Positions 34,674-47,457 are shown, numbered from the stretch's first letter. The stretch: DNA of 64,000 nt from Ostrinia nubilalis (GCF_963855985.1 NC_087109.1:5662001-5726000); one strand, 5' to 3'. The notes: generated by a model from the letters alone, not told the origin. Made by a program: numbers and translations.

Positions 34674-34807
34674 AGTTGTTGCAATTCACGAAGGTGTGTC
34701 AGCTTTACATGTGTGGTGGCTCTCTACTGTTCGTTTTTCAAAAGTTTTGATAGACATTACACGTATACACAAGTAAAGCTCACTCGCCTTCTTGAGTTGC
34801 AAGAACT
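34674..34807. mobile_element. MITE, TTGCAACTCACGAAGG family (copy 2)
   Basis: Inverted ends AGTTGTTGCAATTCACGAAG and CTTGAGTTGCAAGAACT; opposite orientation to the copy at 7264. Interior CTACTGTTCGTTTTTCAAAA then TTTTGATAGACATTAC is shared. TA occurs at both flanks. Confidence 0.75.
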
Positions 34808-35221
34808 ATACAAACTTAGAAGAAGACAAAATGTTAGTTTCATGTTTGTCTATTACAAGTATTGCCACACTTTCGCGCCAATATGCAAAATAAACATAAA
34901 GCACGCGCCACCTGCCACTTCAATTTGAATTTGAAATTCGAATAGAGCATTCGAATTTCGAAAGTTGCCAGTGATGCGATTTTCCGCACGCGAGTGTAGG
35001 GTGCGCCGTAATCGATGCTTGAAATCGTATTCGTATCTTGATTGACGATTTGATGCTTCAAAAGAAATCTTTGATGTTTAGCAATCTATTTGTACAAACT
35101 GTAGTGGGGTGAAAGTGATTTTTTATCTGTGAACGATCAAAATAAATAATAAAAATTGCTTACATTCCAATGTAGAGCGATTTTTAATGTTGATTAAAAT
35201 TAAAGCGAAATTTATGTCTAA

Positions 35222-35310
35222 AACTAAAATAGTAAGACACGGGTCTTAACGCGACGTTTATTAATGAGTTACATTATTATTAATGAGACCCATGTCTTAC
35301 TATTTTAGTT
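35222..35310. repeat. Short hairpin MITE-like palindrome
   Basis: AACTAAAATAGTAAGACA (35222-35239) pairs perfectly with its complement at 35293-35310, with further imperfect pairing inward (GGGTCT/AGACCC). Confidence 0.7.
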
Positions 35311-36133
35311 GAAATGGAACGCCAAAGTTTAAAATCTTTTATGTCTAAAAGTCAAAAGAGTATTTGCACAGGTATTTGATAGGTAAATCTTAGATAATAT
35401 TACCAATATTACCATAATTACACACTGTCGATATAACAGGAAATTCGGTTTGAACAAACTAAATCTTGACAACATTAAAAATTCCAGCGAAATCTTGCTG
35501 ATATCGTGCTCCGAGCACACCTGGATGTATCGATTTAGACCGAATTAGCATATCGATTATAGCAATTGGTGCAATATGGACGTGAACATCTGCGTTGAAA
35601 TACAGATAATGCTGTATAATGTGCACTTCCTTTGCCGGCCACGTTTTTCAAAGAAAACCCATGCTTTAGGCTGCATAGCTGTTTTGCATTGCTTTGCATT
35701 ACCCATGTATTCCACTTAAAAGTGATAAAACACGCATGTATTTAAATAATATCATACAATGCTACTTTTACTTTGGTAAATTTTGGAATTTTGATAGTAA
35801 AGAGATAAAGTAAATGATAAAATAAGGCTGTATTTGCATTCAAAATTTCGGCTGTTAACGCCTACGTAAACCACTTGGTTTAATGTTTTAGTATCGTTTC
35901 ATATAAACACGTTTTATATGAAACCGTACTCACTGATTAATTCAAACTTAAGAATTGCGAACACCAAAAATATATATTTTTTTAAAGTTTAAGTTGGCAT
36001 AAACCTTACTGTCACCACTGTAACAAAATACAAACATGCAAACTTAACAAAATACAATGTGTCCCTACAGTGTGTTTGGCCCAGAATAAGTAGGTAGTAG
36101 ATCATTTAGCAACATTTAGGTATGCAAATCAAT
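35311..36133. other. Non-coding spacer
   Basis: No supported gene. A 63-codon minus frame at 35329-35520 has no recognisable family. Confidence 0.4.
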
Positions 36134-36270
36134 TCATCATCATCATTTCAGTCATAGGACGTCCACTGCTAAACATAGGCCTCCCCCAATGCTTTCCACA
36201 ATGGCCGGTTGGTGGCGGCCTGCATCCAGTGCCTTCCTGCTACCTTTATGAGGTCATCAGTCCACCTTAA
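36134..36270 (-). mobile_element. RTE-clade LINE 3' end (copy 4)
   Basis: (CAT)4 tail, then TTTCAGTCATAGGACGTCCA and the consensus ORF end up to CTACCTTTATGAGGTCATCA. Less diverged than copies 2 and 3. Confidence 0.75.
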
Positions 36271-36685
36271 ATAAGATTATGTTACTTTAATTTGAAAGTA
36301 AGTGCTATTTTAAAGTTTTTTATATTATTACCAATTTGATTTGGCCATTTTGGCTCTACCTCTCTCTATTAATTCAAAGTTACGATCGTTCTTCACTAAT
36401 CATCCGTCATTTGCGATGCAATCCGCGAATTCACCGAGCCATAAATCACGGCTAATGTCCGAAACGACGGGATGCGGATGATGGCCGCGATATATCACAA
36501 TTTGGTATAAATAGTCCCAATTTTCGGAAAAAGTTGAAATTGTGAATATTTTTGAGACACGCAACGCTTTTGGGCGAGCGCGGAGATTGTAGAGAACGTA
36601 AAGTGGTTTGCCATTCGCTTTATGTTTATACAGGTATTTTTCATACATATTTTCAAGTATTTTTCATAAAACCATATTCATTCAT

Positions 36686-36787
36686 TTTCTGTAACGCTCC
36701 TGGGACTGCGGGTGTCTATGGGCGACGGTAATCACTTACCATCAGGTGATCCGTCTGCTCGTTTGCCTCCTGTCACATAAAAAAAAT
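36686..36787 (+). mobile_element. LINE 3' end with poly(A)
   Basis: GTGTCTATGGGCGACGGTAA, then ATCACTTACCATCAGGTGAT and GCTCGTTTGCCTCCTGTCAC ending in ATAAAAAAAA. A common lepidopteran non-LTR terminus; a shorter sibling is at 20812. The clade is not assigned. Confidence 0.65.
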
Positions 36788-37456
36788 CATGCCTTCTAAT
36801 GAAATTGACAAAGTTTTTAGTTTCTTAGGGATCGATCTGATTTAAAATCAGTAAATCACAACAAGTCCTATGATAGGATATGTGTAGTATGTGCAGGTAG
36901 CGCAGGACCGGTAATTGTGGAAACCCGTTGGGAATGCCTTTGTCATTAAGCTAAACGATAACGATACTGTGATTTACTCTCCACTACGTAGTGCCTTACC
37001 TTTTGGAACCAAATCCAAGCTTTTACTCGAGTGACCAAATCCCAAACCCTTAGTCCCAAGAGTTGCGCAGGCTCCGCAGCCCCTGTCTGCGCGTCGCTCG
37101 AGGCCGATTTATACGTCCCTGGCTGACGCAGCCCGACAATTTGACGCACGCGTAATGACGCACGTATTTTATTATAAGCACATCAAACAAAGTATTGGTA
37201 TTGTAGCATCTTATAAATGTTGTAATAGACGCTGTTTTCCAACAAAATGCAAGCAAAGTGAGTGATGTACAGCAGTATATACAAATACAGTGAAAGATAT
37301 ATTTCTAAGATTTTTTAAAAATAATCTTGTGATCGTCAGTTTAATTATGAAATGGAAGAGAAATAAGCATGTAGGTCAAGTGATATAAAGCTGTCGGTAA
37401 GCAAAAGTTCTTATTCAAAAGTTTTAAGCTTAAGACTTAGAGGAGATATTTTCAAA
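36788..37456. other. Non-coding spacer
   Basis: No supported gene; overlapping 67-68-codon minus frames at 36946-37256 are unconvincing. Confidence 0.4.
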
Positions 37457-37675
37457 CTAGCTTTCCACCCGGCTTCGCCCGCGTGGAATTTTGTCTGTCA
37501 CAGAAAAACTTGTTTCATAAACCGGGATAAAAACTATCCTATGTCCTATCCCGGAACTCAAACTATCTCTTTGACAAATTTCGTCAAAATTGGTTCATTT
37601 GTTTAGGCGTGAAAGCAAGACAGAAAAACAGACAGACAGACAGAGTTACTTTCGCATTTATATTATTAGTATAGA
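37457..37675 (-). mobile_element. Non-autonomous Helitron (type I, copy g)
   Basis: Minus-strand start TCTATACTAATAATATAAAT after A, end with a partly deleted hairpin (GGGCGAAGCCGGGTGG) before AAAGCTAG and T. The hairpin loss could impair termination. Confidence 0.8.
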
Positions 37676-39098
37676 TTCTTTATTAGTGGGCCCTTTTCAG
37701 GGCTTTAATCTTTCATGTGCTTTTTACCTGACTGCGCCAGAAGTAGGGATATTTGTATACAAGCAAACTGTACCTGAAGATTCAAAACCTACAAAAAGTG
37801 TTCTCAGTTGATAATTTCTCTGAAAATTTTTAGAAAAGTATGAAAATTTCCAAAGAACTTTTCATGATTCTATTCAAGCCATAGTCAATAAACTAAACTA
37901 TCTCAAGCTAAAATCCACGAAACAAGAAAACCTTGAACCGCCAGAAAAGATAATAACTACGAACAATACTTTTAAAGAACATAAAATATCCAAATGACTA
38001 TGTTTCTCAGGATTTAGAGGCAGGGGACTCTTAAACACGGGGTAAGAGGTGCAATTATAAAACGTTTTGTGGACGAAGCCGGGGCTTGCGTTAGGTCAGG
38101 TCAGTACCTTGGTTGTTATTTATTAATAAATAATAATGTTAAAGGTGAAATAAATGAGGAAATGTCAGCAATGTGAATCATAGGTATAAATAAAGTAGTG
38201 AGTAGGAGTCGGAGGTAGTATCTACTGAAAATAATAGTTTAGAAACTTCGCCAAATACTTGACGTTAAAATTAAATAACATTAAGATTTAAGTTAGGTAC
38301 TTAAATCAGCAATTAAATACTTGACTTGTTGGGAGATACATTAACAATTAATTTGATTGTTGGTATTGAAGCTGTTTTCGTAAATATAATAGCTTTGAAA
38401 TATTTAAATTTTCACTATTCAAATGTGTTCATAAACCTATTATAATAACAGATTCTTACTAACAAACTATGAATGAAAGTCTGAATTAAATATTTACTAT
38501 TACTACTATTATTTGATACCTCACGCTATTTATTTTGAAAAGTTACCTTTTAAAAGTCGAAGAGACAAACTGTTGTCCTGAACCCAAATTATGATGGTTT
38601 ATTTTATATTTTCAACCCCAAACTTAGGTAATAACTAACATTACCCCAATCTATTTTATACTTAATGCCTATTATTTAAGCCCAACCTTATTAGGACCCA
38701 TAATGTCCCCATAAAGATTGGAGATCAGGTCGATTTCCTCATAAAAACATGTTTTTTAATACACACTTCTGCAGTTAAGTATAGGCTGCGCCCGCGCCGG
38801 TATGTCTCACTGTCCATTACTATGTGATGATGCGGACATTTACATAATCGTGATATAAATCGGTATAGAAAAAGACCACGACAAAATTGGACGATAAAAA
38901 CTTAAAATAAGGATTTTTTGGACAATAGTGGTTAGCATACATTTTTAATTTTTTTAGGCTACCTTTAAAAGATATTTTACTTATGAAGTTGAGTTGACTG
39001 TTGAAAATAGCTGACTGCTAATATAGCAGTTAGTTTCCAATAGTCACTATTATAGTCTAATATACCTACTTCCTACGAAATAAGACGAATGATAAAAT
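37676..39098. other. Non-coding spacer
   Basis: About 1.4 kb of AT-rich DNA with no supported gene. Confidence 0.4.
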
Positions 39099-39421
39099 GA
39101 TCCCATCAAAAACAATACTTGTCAAAAAAAACCAAGTCTCGCAACTCAGTTGTTCTACGGCAAAAAGTTGTGAGATCCATGTAATACCAAGTCCAGGCCA
39201 GGAAATCTTTAACGTTTTACATAAATTATTGACTTGGCCATCGCACTAAATAATTTAATTTACACGTGTTTTCATGCGATGGCCAAGTCAATATATTTAT
39301 GTAAAACGTTAAAGATTTCCTGGCCTGGAATTGGTATTACATGGATCTCACAACTTTTTACCGTAGAACAACTGAGTTGCGAGACTTGGTTTTTTTGACA
39401 AGTATTGTTTTTGATGGGATC
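39099..39421. mobile_element. Foldback with 147-bp arms
   Basis: Arms 39099-39245 and 39275-39421 begin GATCCCATCAAAAACAATAC and are inverted copies with about four differences, separated by a 29-bp spacer. Near-perfect hairpin of 323 bp, no coding capacity, no clear target duplication. Confidence 0.8.
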
Positions 39422-39491
39422 TCATTTCTTTTTGTATTTTGTAGACAGCAGTTATGTATCTAGAAAACTGGACCGAAATTGAAAAATTTTA

Positions 39492-39868
39492 CTCGACTTG
39501 GCGGTCGCACTGCCGTGCCCCCAAATATTTTAGTTTTTCCTTGATTCATACACCAAACACTGCTTATATTCCAAATTTGGAGCTTCTAGGTCTGCTAGAA
39601 GTGCCTTAGAATTTTGATGATCGGTGAGTTAGTCAGTGAGTGACAAAATTAAGAAACTTTGACCCGTTATAAATCTTAAACTACTGGTTCAAATTGAATG
39701 AAATTTGAAATATACCGTGTCTTTACAATGCCTGCATAGCTAATGAAAATTCAGCCTTCTAGTTTTATCCACAACGAAGTTACAGGCGGTCGAAAATGGC
39801 CTGAATTGCTTCGAGAAAAGGATGGTACGGCCCTGCTCGACTTGGTGGGGGCACTGCCGTGCCCCCAG
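39492..39868. repeat. Direct repeat of a GC hairpin flanking about 310 bp
   Basis: CTCGACTTGGCGGTCGCACT then GCCGTGCCCCC at 39492-39522 recurs as CTCGACTTGGTGGGGGCACT then GCCGTGCCCCC at 39836-39866. The second copy is a palindrome (GGGGGCAC/GTGCCCCC). It may mark the ends of another rolling-circle or MITE family; not assigned. Confidence 0.5.
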
Positions 39869-39869
39869 A

Positions 39870-41927
39870 TATAATATGCCAAATACTGCGCGAATAAAGA
39901 AAAACATTCTTAAAGCTCTACCACTCTCTTATATCATTACAACAAACGTTTTGTAATCCATTCCTACTGTTTTCGGGTAGTTATGTCTTAAAAGGACGAC
40001 TTAAGGACAAATACACGAACTTCAGGCCTCTCCCTAAGCGTGGAAAGTGGAGGCTAAATCGTCCAGTTGGCTATGATATATATAGGAATCGAATCGAAAG
40101 GACTCGACTTCGAAAGGACGACTCATACTTAACCGGCTTTTTTCAAAATCTCAAACCCACACATCCCAATTCCCAAATAACTCAACGTATCGCAATCAAA
40201 GACCTCATTACGTCCGAAACAGCTGTTGTTCAAAAACAAACAAAAATGGCGGCCGAGCATTACATATATCAATCACAGCCTCGACCAAACCACCTAAATG
40301 GCGCCCAAAAAAGTGCCCAAATTATTATAATTCCAGCGGGGATCATCTGCACTAATCTGATAATGCCTTGATTGGCCCGGCCCTTTCATTTTTTGATTAA
40401 ACCACTTTGTAGTGACGGCACGATATCGTGTGATATGAAACGATACAGATAACCAATTGTGAATACAATAATCTACATACCATCTTAATAGGTAATACGC
40501 TCTCAAAGGGTGTATCTCTCATATGAAATGTGTGTTTAGTGAACTGTCCACTAGGACAACATGCATTATACTAGGTCTATGACAACTACATACGACGTCA
40601 TAGACAGAGTTTAGCTTAAAATACATTCGAAAAAAAAATGTAGAGTTACGGTCACCATTGCTGCATTGCTATCTAAAACTCAGATTTTGGAATTTGTATC
40701 GTTTTAATTTTTTTTATAATACAAGCTGTGAACACGAACAAATACTATTTTTAGTTGTTATTATATCAAATCCAAATCTTGAAGTTACATATCCAGTGAA
40801 TTCATACGCACTGCCCGATCCGAATCAGAGAAATGGTAGGCCCAAAGTAGCAGTAGTAACTAGTATTTGTATGAGAGATTACTACTAAATATTGAGTGAC
40901 TACTGCATCAAATATGAAACCAAACTCTTATTTATTTCGAACCTACATTCTCAAATTCGCAGTTAGATTACTAACCAGTAAAACCTGAAAAAAGTCCTAT
41001 TCCCACAATTTCCATTCCTCTAAATACCAAACCAAGTCCAGCTTAGCTAATCTTAAACGTATTAACAAACGACCGTCCATCTCGGCCAGATTGATCCCAG
41101 TCGTGTAACAATTTGACCGAGACAATATAATTTGAGTTTTGACTGAGTGATGGCCGCACGCGAACACGGGAATTTTGGAACAAAGAATTTAGATCGCCGG
41201 CGTATTAAATTCAATTACTTTAATTCACGATTGGTGTTCGATAAGTGCTTAAATCGATGATGACTTCACAGTACATCTTAATGAGAGACAATGTTGAGAG
41301 ACATGGAAGAAAATGGATTTACATTTTCCAAACAATTTATTTAAAATCAATGAAAAATATAATTTCTTTCAGACATTCTATCTAAGTTCATTATACAATG
41401 AGTAGAGTTAAAAACATACCAACAGTTAACTTTAACAATTTAAAAATGTCGTCTTGCATCTACTGTCTTTTCTGTTGCTTTCAAATGCTAAATAGGAGAT
41501 ACTGTGCTTATGGCATTATGTTATCTTTTTTTTAGCTCTTACATAAAGTTTTTGGTAATACATATCAGCCTGTACCGGTACGCAAACCGGCACTTTTAAT
41601 CGGTAACATTGGATAAATATAATTAAATGTCCTTCACTTTATACACAGCTATCTATTCCCAAACTAAGCAATGCTACGTATTTACATAATATTCTAGATA
41701 CAATATAATAAATATAAAAATATTAATATAATTAACATATTATGACACCAAGACATACTGGTCTTCAAACAGATACTTTTCTGAACACTTATTTGTATTT
41801 TGCAAGGATCAAAGCCACGCTCTCCTCTAGCTTAGTAGACTGGTACACAAACGACTAAACCAAGCGTCTCGTAGCCTCGCTAATATTGTGCCCAAAACAA
41901 GTATCTTGCTTCTTTAACCGACTTCTT
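39870..41927. other. Non-coding spacer
   Basis: About 2 kb without a supported gene. The 76-codon plus frame at 40658 and 70-codon minus frame at 40294 have no family resemblance. Confidence 0.4.
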
Positions 41928-42140
41928 TCTATATCTATAAAAGCGAAAGGTCACTGACTGACTGACTCTCTCACTCATCACGAAATCTCAGAAACTACAA
42001 GTGCTAGGACTTAGGAGTTTCGAATTTTGCATGGGGTTCCTTTTAGAACGTAGGTGCTCACTGAGACGGGATTGTGCAAAATTCAACCCCTAAGGGGGTA
42101 AAACGGGCTCCACGCGTACGAAGTCGCGGGCGGCCGCTAG
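41928..42140 (+). mobile_element. Non-autonomous Helitron (type II, copy h)
   Basis: Starts TCTATATCTATAAAAGCGAA with a GACT microsatellite, ends CACGCGTACGAAGTCGCGGG then CGGCCGCTAG before T. Full-length reference for the type II fragments at 19468 and 63722. Confidence 0.8.
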
Positions 42141-45019
42141 TCTCTATAGAGCTATAGAGAGAAAATTATTTTAATTATTATTCGGATTGTTCGCGTGCCG
42201 TAGCCCTGGCTTGTCTATAATGATGCTGGTGCTTTGTGGACAACACCTCCCATTACGCACAGCCATAATGCATATAAGATAGGGCTAGTATTAGCCGGGC
42301 AATGCGCGTAATGACGGATCGCGTGCCGCCCGGAGAAATACCGATGTAATTGTCCCATAGGCCAAAGCCCGGGGTGAACAGGCAGCTAAACTTGTTAACT
42401 TGTCAGAGAGCATAGATGCTACTTGGTCTGCTACTCTACTGAAAGAACTAAGAGGCACTAAGGTTGCCTAAAAATCAGTTACCTGCTGGATAAATATTTT
42501 TATACCTGGGATTAAGTACTATGTTTTTACAAGGGTCACAACTAAATGAAAATTAAGGAAAAGCTTTGGATTTGGAGATAATAATTTATTAGTGATGTCC
42601 AGACGAGTTGAGAACGGAATAATGCGTATTACTTGGCGAATGTAATTAATTGGTTGGCATAATTTAAATCTCTCAAACCATACCTACTTTTCCTATTTTT
42701 AGTCCCATGAGCTGGCTGTATACCCCTCGCGTGGGGCATTTTAGGTAAATGAGCCGGGGAATGTGGAGAATTCAGTCAAATTGCCCCGGATTACTGGGTC
42801 AGCCACAAAAACTTAAGGATCGTGTTCGGTATTTTAATGATTTATGCATAAGGGGTATTGATTAGAAAGCTAGAGGTGAATTAAAGGTTAACCTGTCTGT
42901 AGGGTAAAATAAGAAAATAAAAAACATGTGGACAGCGTATTTTTCCGAACTCTACACGTCGAATGAAGTCAGTTAAAGATCAAGCTATTTTTATACTTAT
43001 TTATTTACAAATCGACAATTTTATGTGTCATGTCGTGTATGTAGCCTGTAGGTCCTATCTCTACCTATCTTTTTTTTAATAAATGGCAACTAAACCTCCT
43101 TGTGGGAAAGTTTATTGCTATTCTACCAATGTCAAATTAACGACCTGTTTTCATTCGGTACCCAAAAATTTTGTAAAAACTAAGTAAGTTTGTTTCTCTA
43201 TATAACCTTTCTAATACCATTTTATAACGGCTAACTATAGCCAGATGAGAATATTCCGAGTTAAGCTATTCAAGAAATCTGTGAGAAACTATCTGACACG
43301 CGAACCATAGCGTATAATAGGTGTGATGTGATATAATTTCGTAAATGTGACTTATGCTTTTTTGCCTGCCAACACTTTAATGGAACGAATGAAGAGAAGT
43401 TGTTATTATGATAAATTAGCCTAGCCTAGATTATCCGCATACGATCACACGAATCGAAAACGAATCCTTTCTTTAATTTTAAATAGGTAGGTATGCAACA
43501 GATATTTAAAAAAAGAGAGTCTTCGTTTTTGTTACGACATTTGGTACGTTCGCTGAAACAATTTTGATAATTTTTGGTACCTAAGACATAAGTAGGTAGA
43601 TGGGAACTAGGTAGAAGAAGGTGAACATAGTACCTATGGAAATTCACACAAAGAGTATGATTCCAATGAGGATGGTGAAAATCCGTATAGAATATTTAAT
43701 AGTTGAAATATAAGACCATTACTATGAGGTCTCACAGTGCGCGTGGACGCACAGGGTGAGACACGAACCAATCACGAGCTCTTTTGAATACGGGCGTCAA
43801 ACACATAGTAAGGGCTTTCTTTAGCTTTCACAGCGGTTACGGATTCGAATCCTGCATAGGGCAACGCTTGAGTGATGAGCACTAGCAATTATTATAAGAT
43901 AAGAAAGATAAGATAAATATTTATTTATCCATATAAGTACATACCGATTATGTTTCCCGCATGTTTTATTTATTCCCGGAGTCACGGACATTTGTATGAA
44001 TTTATTATGAATTATTGTATTTTCATTATTATCTAGTTACTGTCAACGGCATATTAAGCTAAATACCGTGGTACATTGTGTAGTTGTAATAAGTGTGATT
44101 TTACAATAACATATAAAAGTTTGATATGCATTCTATAGCCTGTAAAAGCTCTGCGCAGTTTCAGTGATAATTGAAATAAAATTACTTGAGGTTGCTAGCT
44201 TCATCCACTGGTTCGTATTTGCTAACTAAGTGGTCTAACGTAGGTAAAACGTAATTTTCATTCAGTAAGTAGTTCGTATTTCCTAGGTGGTCTTACATAG
44301 AATTTAAAGGTTATCAAAACCATTTAGTAGAATTTGCGAGTACAACCTAACAGAATTACTTACTTGGTAAGTACGATTTGAAACACGCTTTTTAAAATCC
44401 TATCTTAGTTTATAAAATTAGTTATAAAATGTAATTAAGGACATAAATTTGATAATAATCATAAGTAATTTTATTTAGACCGTTCATGGTAGATATTCTG
44501 TAAGTAGTTTAAACCGCATAAAGCATAATGCACCAAACAGATTAATATCTCAAAACAATGCCCGCAGTCCACTAAAAAAACTGTGATCATAAAAAGACCG
44601 TTCCTAATTTATGTATCTTCGCAATCCGAAAATGGAATGACAAAAAATACCGTTACTGAATCCGAAATTACGTAACACCGAGCGCGTCGAATTGCCGCCA
44701 AAACAACACGAAAACCGCGGGAATTTATCAAAACCTTCATAATTTTTAATTGATGGCACCGGACCCGTGTTAAATTAGACACAAATGAGCTGTTAATGTT
44801 TTTTTTTATAACAATCGACGTCTTTAAAGGACTGCTTTTGTGAAATATTACTGTTTAATTCAGTTTTAATCGCTTCCTGTGTCGTAGATTGGACATAAAA
44901 AGTAAAGAGGAGATAGTCGAATATAAATACCAAATGTTAATTATTTTACTGTCTTGTCGTTAAGTTAGAACTACTCGTAACTTTAGCTTTTAGCTAGAAA
45001 TCTATTGCTGAACATAGTA
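42141..45019. other. Non-coding spacer with a possible SINE
   Basis: No supported gene across 2.9 kb. Around 43830-43865 a tRNA-like box B (GGATTCGAATCC) follows conserved-looking sequence, and a GATAA-rich tail lies at 43897-43915. This could be a tRNA-derived SINE, but an A box could not be placed. Confidence 0.35.
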
Positions 45020-45180
45020 AGCCATAGAACAGTGTAGTGAACAAGGGGCTCTACAGTATTTCGCTCATATCCAGCGGGTTTCTAGGCCCCTCATTAGGTC
45101 ATCTGTCCACTGGGTGGCTGGCCTACCCATTGTCTTTCTTCCAGAAAGTCCAGTGAACCTAAATTTCATCCCTATTCGTT
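45020..45180 (-). mobile_element. RTE-clade LINE ORF relic (copy 5)
   Basis: Minus-strand translation reads KTMGRPATQWTDDL, then RGLETRWI and a stop. GRP..(R/Q)WTDDL is the RTE C-terminal signature. It extends further 5' than the other copies and has lost the tail. Confidence 0.55.
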
Positions 45181-45438
45181 CATTCTTCAAACTAAGTGGC
45201 CTAATAGCTACTTTAACTTAGCAATTCGAAAACTTTAGGCCATCCTTTTGTCACAATTGATATAAGCAAGTACTACAAAAAAGATGCAATGTTGCCACAT
45301 GTCCAATACATAACATCTGCTGACTGACAATGTGTGGTCTGCTATTTCCTCAATTTTTCACTACAAAGCAATGCTCCAAAACAATTTTCCACCTTTCTCT
45401 GGAACTGCCGACGCGCCGAAGGCTGCGCCGAGGGCCTG

Positions 45439-45481
45439 TGACAGCTGTCATGCGTGTGTGGTCCAATTGTGACAGCTGTCA
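45439..45481. promoter_or_regulatory. Pair of TGACAGCTGTCA palindromes
   Basis: Perfect 12-bp palindromes at 45439-45450 and 45470-45481, 31 bp apart, each with a CAGCTG E-box core. TGACAG resembles TALE-homeodomain sites. No adjacent gene is visible. Confidence 0.35.
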
Positions 45482-45594
45482 ATTGACCGCGAAAGCGTTT
45501 CGGCACGAATTTGCAGAATAGTCTGGCTTTTAATGTGTTGTAGGTAGACACTGAGTTCATCTTTAGATCATAAGTTTAAAATCTGTCAGCTTAA

Positions 45595-45666
45595 AGCAAA
45601 CTAAGTAGGTTACGATACAATAACAAAGTAGGTTATTGTATCGCATTATACTAAGCAGAGTTTGCT
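45595..45666. repeat. 72-bp hairpin
   Basis: AGCAAAC at the left pairs with GTTTGCT at the right, and CGATACAATAAC pairs exactly with GTTATTGTATCG around a 7-base loop. A tiny MITE or an imperfect hairpin transcript are both possible. Confidence 0.5.
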
Positions 45667-46589
45667 ATTAAATAACTGATTATTCCACAAAACGTCCTAG
45701 TATAACTCATAAAACATGTAATAGAGACATCCATAGAAGGATTCTAGTACTTAAATTCTCATACTCATGATCATCACTCATCCTGCCAGCATTTACCCAA
45801 ATCCTGAACTAGAACTACGAGTCTAGTCAATATTGATCATTTAGCTCATCATGACTACGGAAAATATTATTTTTAATTGTGAAACATAATTAAAAAGTTA
45901 TTAATTTTCATAGATTTCGCCCCAACTTTTTTTTTGCATTTCAAAACGCCACATTGTTAGAAACTTGCTAAAAATCCTTAATCCCACCACACGCCCGCAA
46001 CAAACATTTTTACTTGAAAACGGACTGCTGGAAACACCCCGAGGTGGCAGACATTCGGTCGGAAAGTTCGGGGTTCATTACCGAGTTGATTCACCCTTTA
46101 TAATGATAGCTATTTCATTTGATTTGAATAGCCAAGTTAAATTGGCGCGCGTTGAAAAATTATTTCAGGGTTTCCCGTTCGAAACTTTTTATTTGTATTT
46201 TCTTATCAGCGTTCGTTTCAGTTCAAAATTTGTTTTACTTTTTTGTATGCAGCCAGTGACAAACTCTTTGCAAAATATTTATACGTCTACAATAGGTATT
46301 AGTCACCCTTTAGAAAATGAAAACGTTGAAAAACTATTTCAGTGATCCGGCGAGTTTTCCTACAACTTTATTGTGTAAATTTTATTTTATCTAACAGCGT
46401 TTAATATTTTTTATATAGTTTTTATTTTAATTTTCTATTTTGTTTACAGCCAGCCATATGCTACGAAAAGTAAGTAAGTAAAATAATTTGCAAAATACAT
46501 AATATGTAAGTAAGTATGTTTCTGTAGGGTTACGAGTATTTTAGGAAATATTGTTTGTTAGTTAGGTCCTAACTAAATTTCTTTCTTCC
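45667..46589. other. Non-coding spacer
   Basis: A 126-codon plus frame (45965-46345) has no family match and contains a degenerate internal duplication (GTTGAAAAA(T/C)TATTTCAG at about 46151 and 46324). I do not call it a gene. Confidence 0.4.
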
Positions 46590-46592
46590 TAA

Positions 46593-46721
46593 GGCTTAGT
46601 TTCACCATGTTACTATGACTTCAAGAAACGTCAAAAATCTGTCAAACTCCATATAAAAAGCACCGGTTAATTAAACCGGTTTTATAAAGTTACGGTTAAA
46701 GTAAGTTGGTGCAACTCAGCC
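46593..46721. mobile_element. Harbinger-type MITE, GGCTGAGTT family (copy 4)
   Basis: TAA at 46590-46592 and 46722-46724 flank GGCTTAGTTTCACCATG and TTGGTGCAACTCAGCC. Core AATCTGTCAAACTCCATAT present. Confidence 0.8.
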
Positions 46722-46724
46722 TAA

Positions 46725-47204
46725 CAATTTCATCCATGGATTTAAGAAAATGGGTGATTCTATCTCATGAAGCGACCGAGTGAATCTGTTTATTTTAGCA
46801 AGCTATTTCCCACATTTCAAAAGTGAATATGAAAACAACACATAAACTATTTATTTCTTTAAATAGATTCACAAATCAACTCCACCTTGAATTGACTTTA
46901 CATACGAATTTGGTCTGAATGCTCGTTTCATCCAAATCCGTTTATGCATTTAAGATCAAGATCTACCAACGTCTGGCACTTATTAGGAAGTAGGGTATAA
47001 ATTAAATAAATTCATGAATGTATAAACTTGGTAGGTTTCCTATCATGGTAAGAAAATGTGTCAGTATATATTTATTTACTTTTCAACCCATTATCTCAGC
47101 GTTACCATAAAAGTCCAGCATAATTCCATAACAAGACTTAGCTCTCGTATAATAATAGTACGAAAGACTACACAAATCAAGTTAAACAAGCATCATAGGT
47201 AAAA
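46725..47204. other. Non-coding spacer
   Basis: AT-rich, nothing recognised. Confidence 0.5.
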
Positions 47205-47446
47205 TCTATACTTCTTTACTAGTATAATATTATAAATGCGAAAGTAACTCTGTATGTCTGTCTGTCTTGCTTTCACGCCTAAACCATTGAAGCGATTTTG
47301 ATGAAATTTGGCATAGAGATAGTTTGAGTCCCGGGAAAGGACATAGGATAGTTTTTATCCCGGTTTTTAAAACAGGGACACGCGCGATAAGGTTTTTCTG
47401 TGACAGAAAAAAATCCAGGCTGGCGAAGCCGCGGGCGGAAAGCTAG
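47205..47446 (+). mobile_element. Non-autonomous Helitron (type I, copy i)
   Basis: Starts TCTATACTTCTTTACTAGTA after A and ends GGCGAAGCCGCGGGCGG then AAAGCTAG before T. The body closely matches copy f. The 3' end lies 8 bp from the TAA flank of the next MITE. Confidence 0.8.
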
Positions 47447-47457
47447 TGTAGTAATAA

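Noticed and set aside
43836..43870. tRNA gene
   Set aside because: Only a box B-like GGATTCGAATCC is seen; no cloverleaf or A box could be drawn, so at most a SINE relic.
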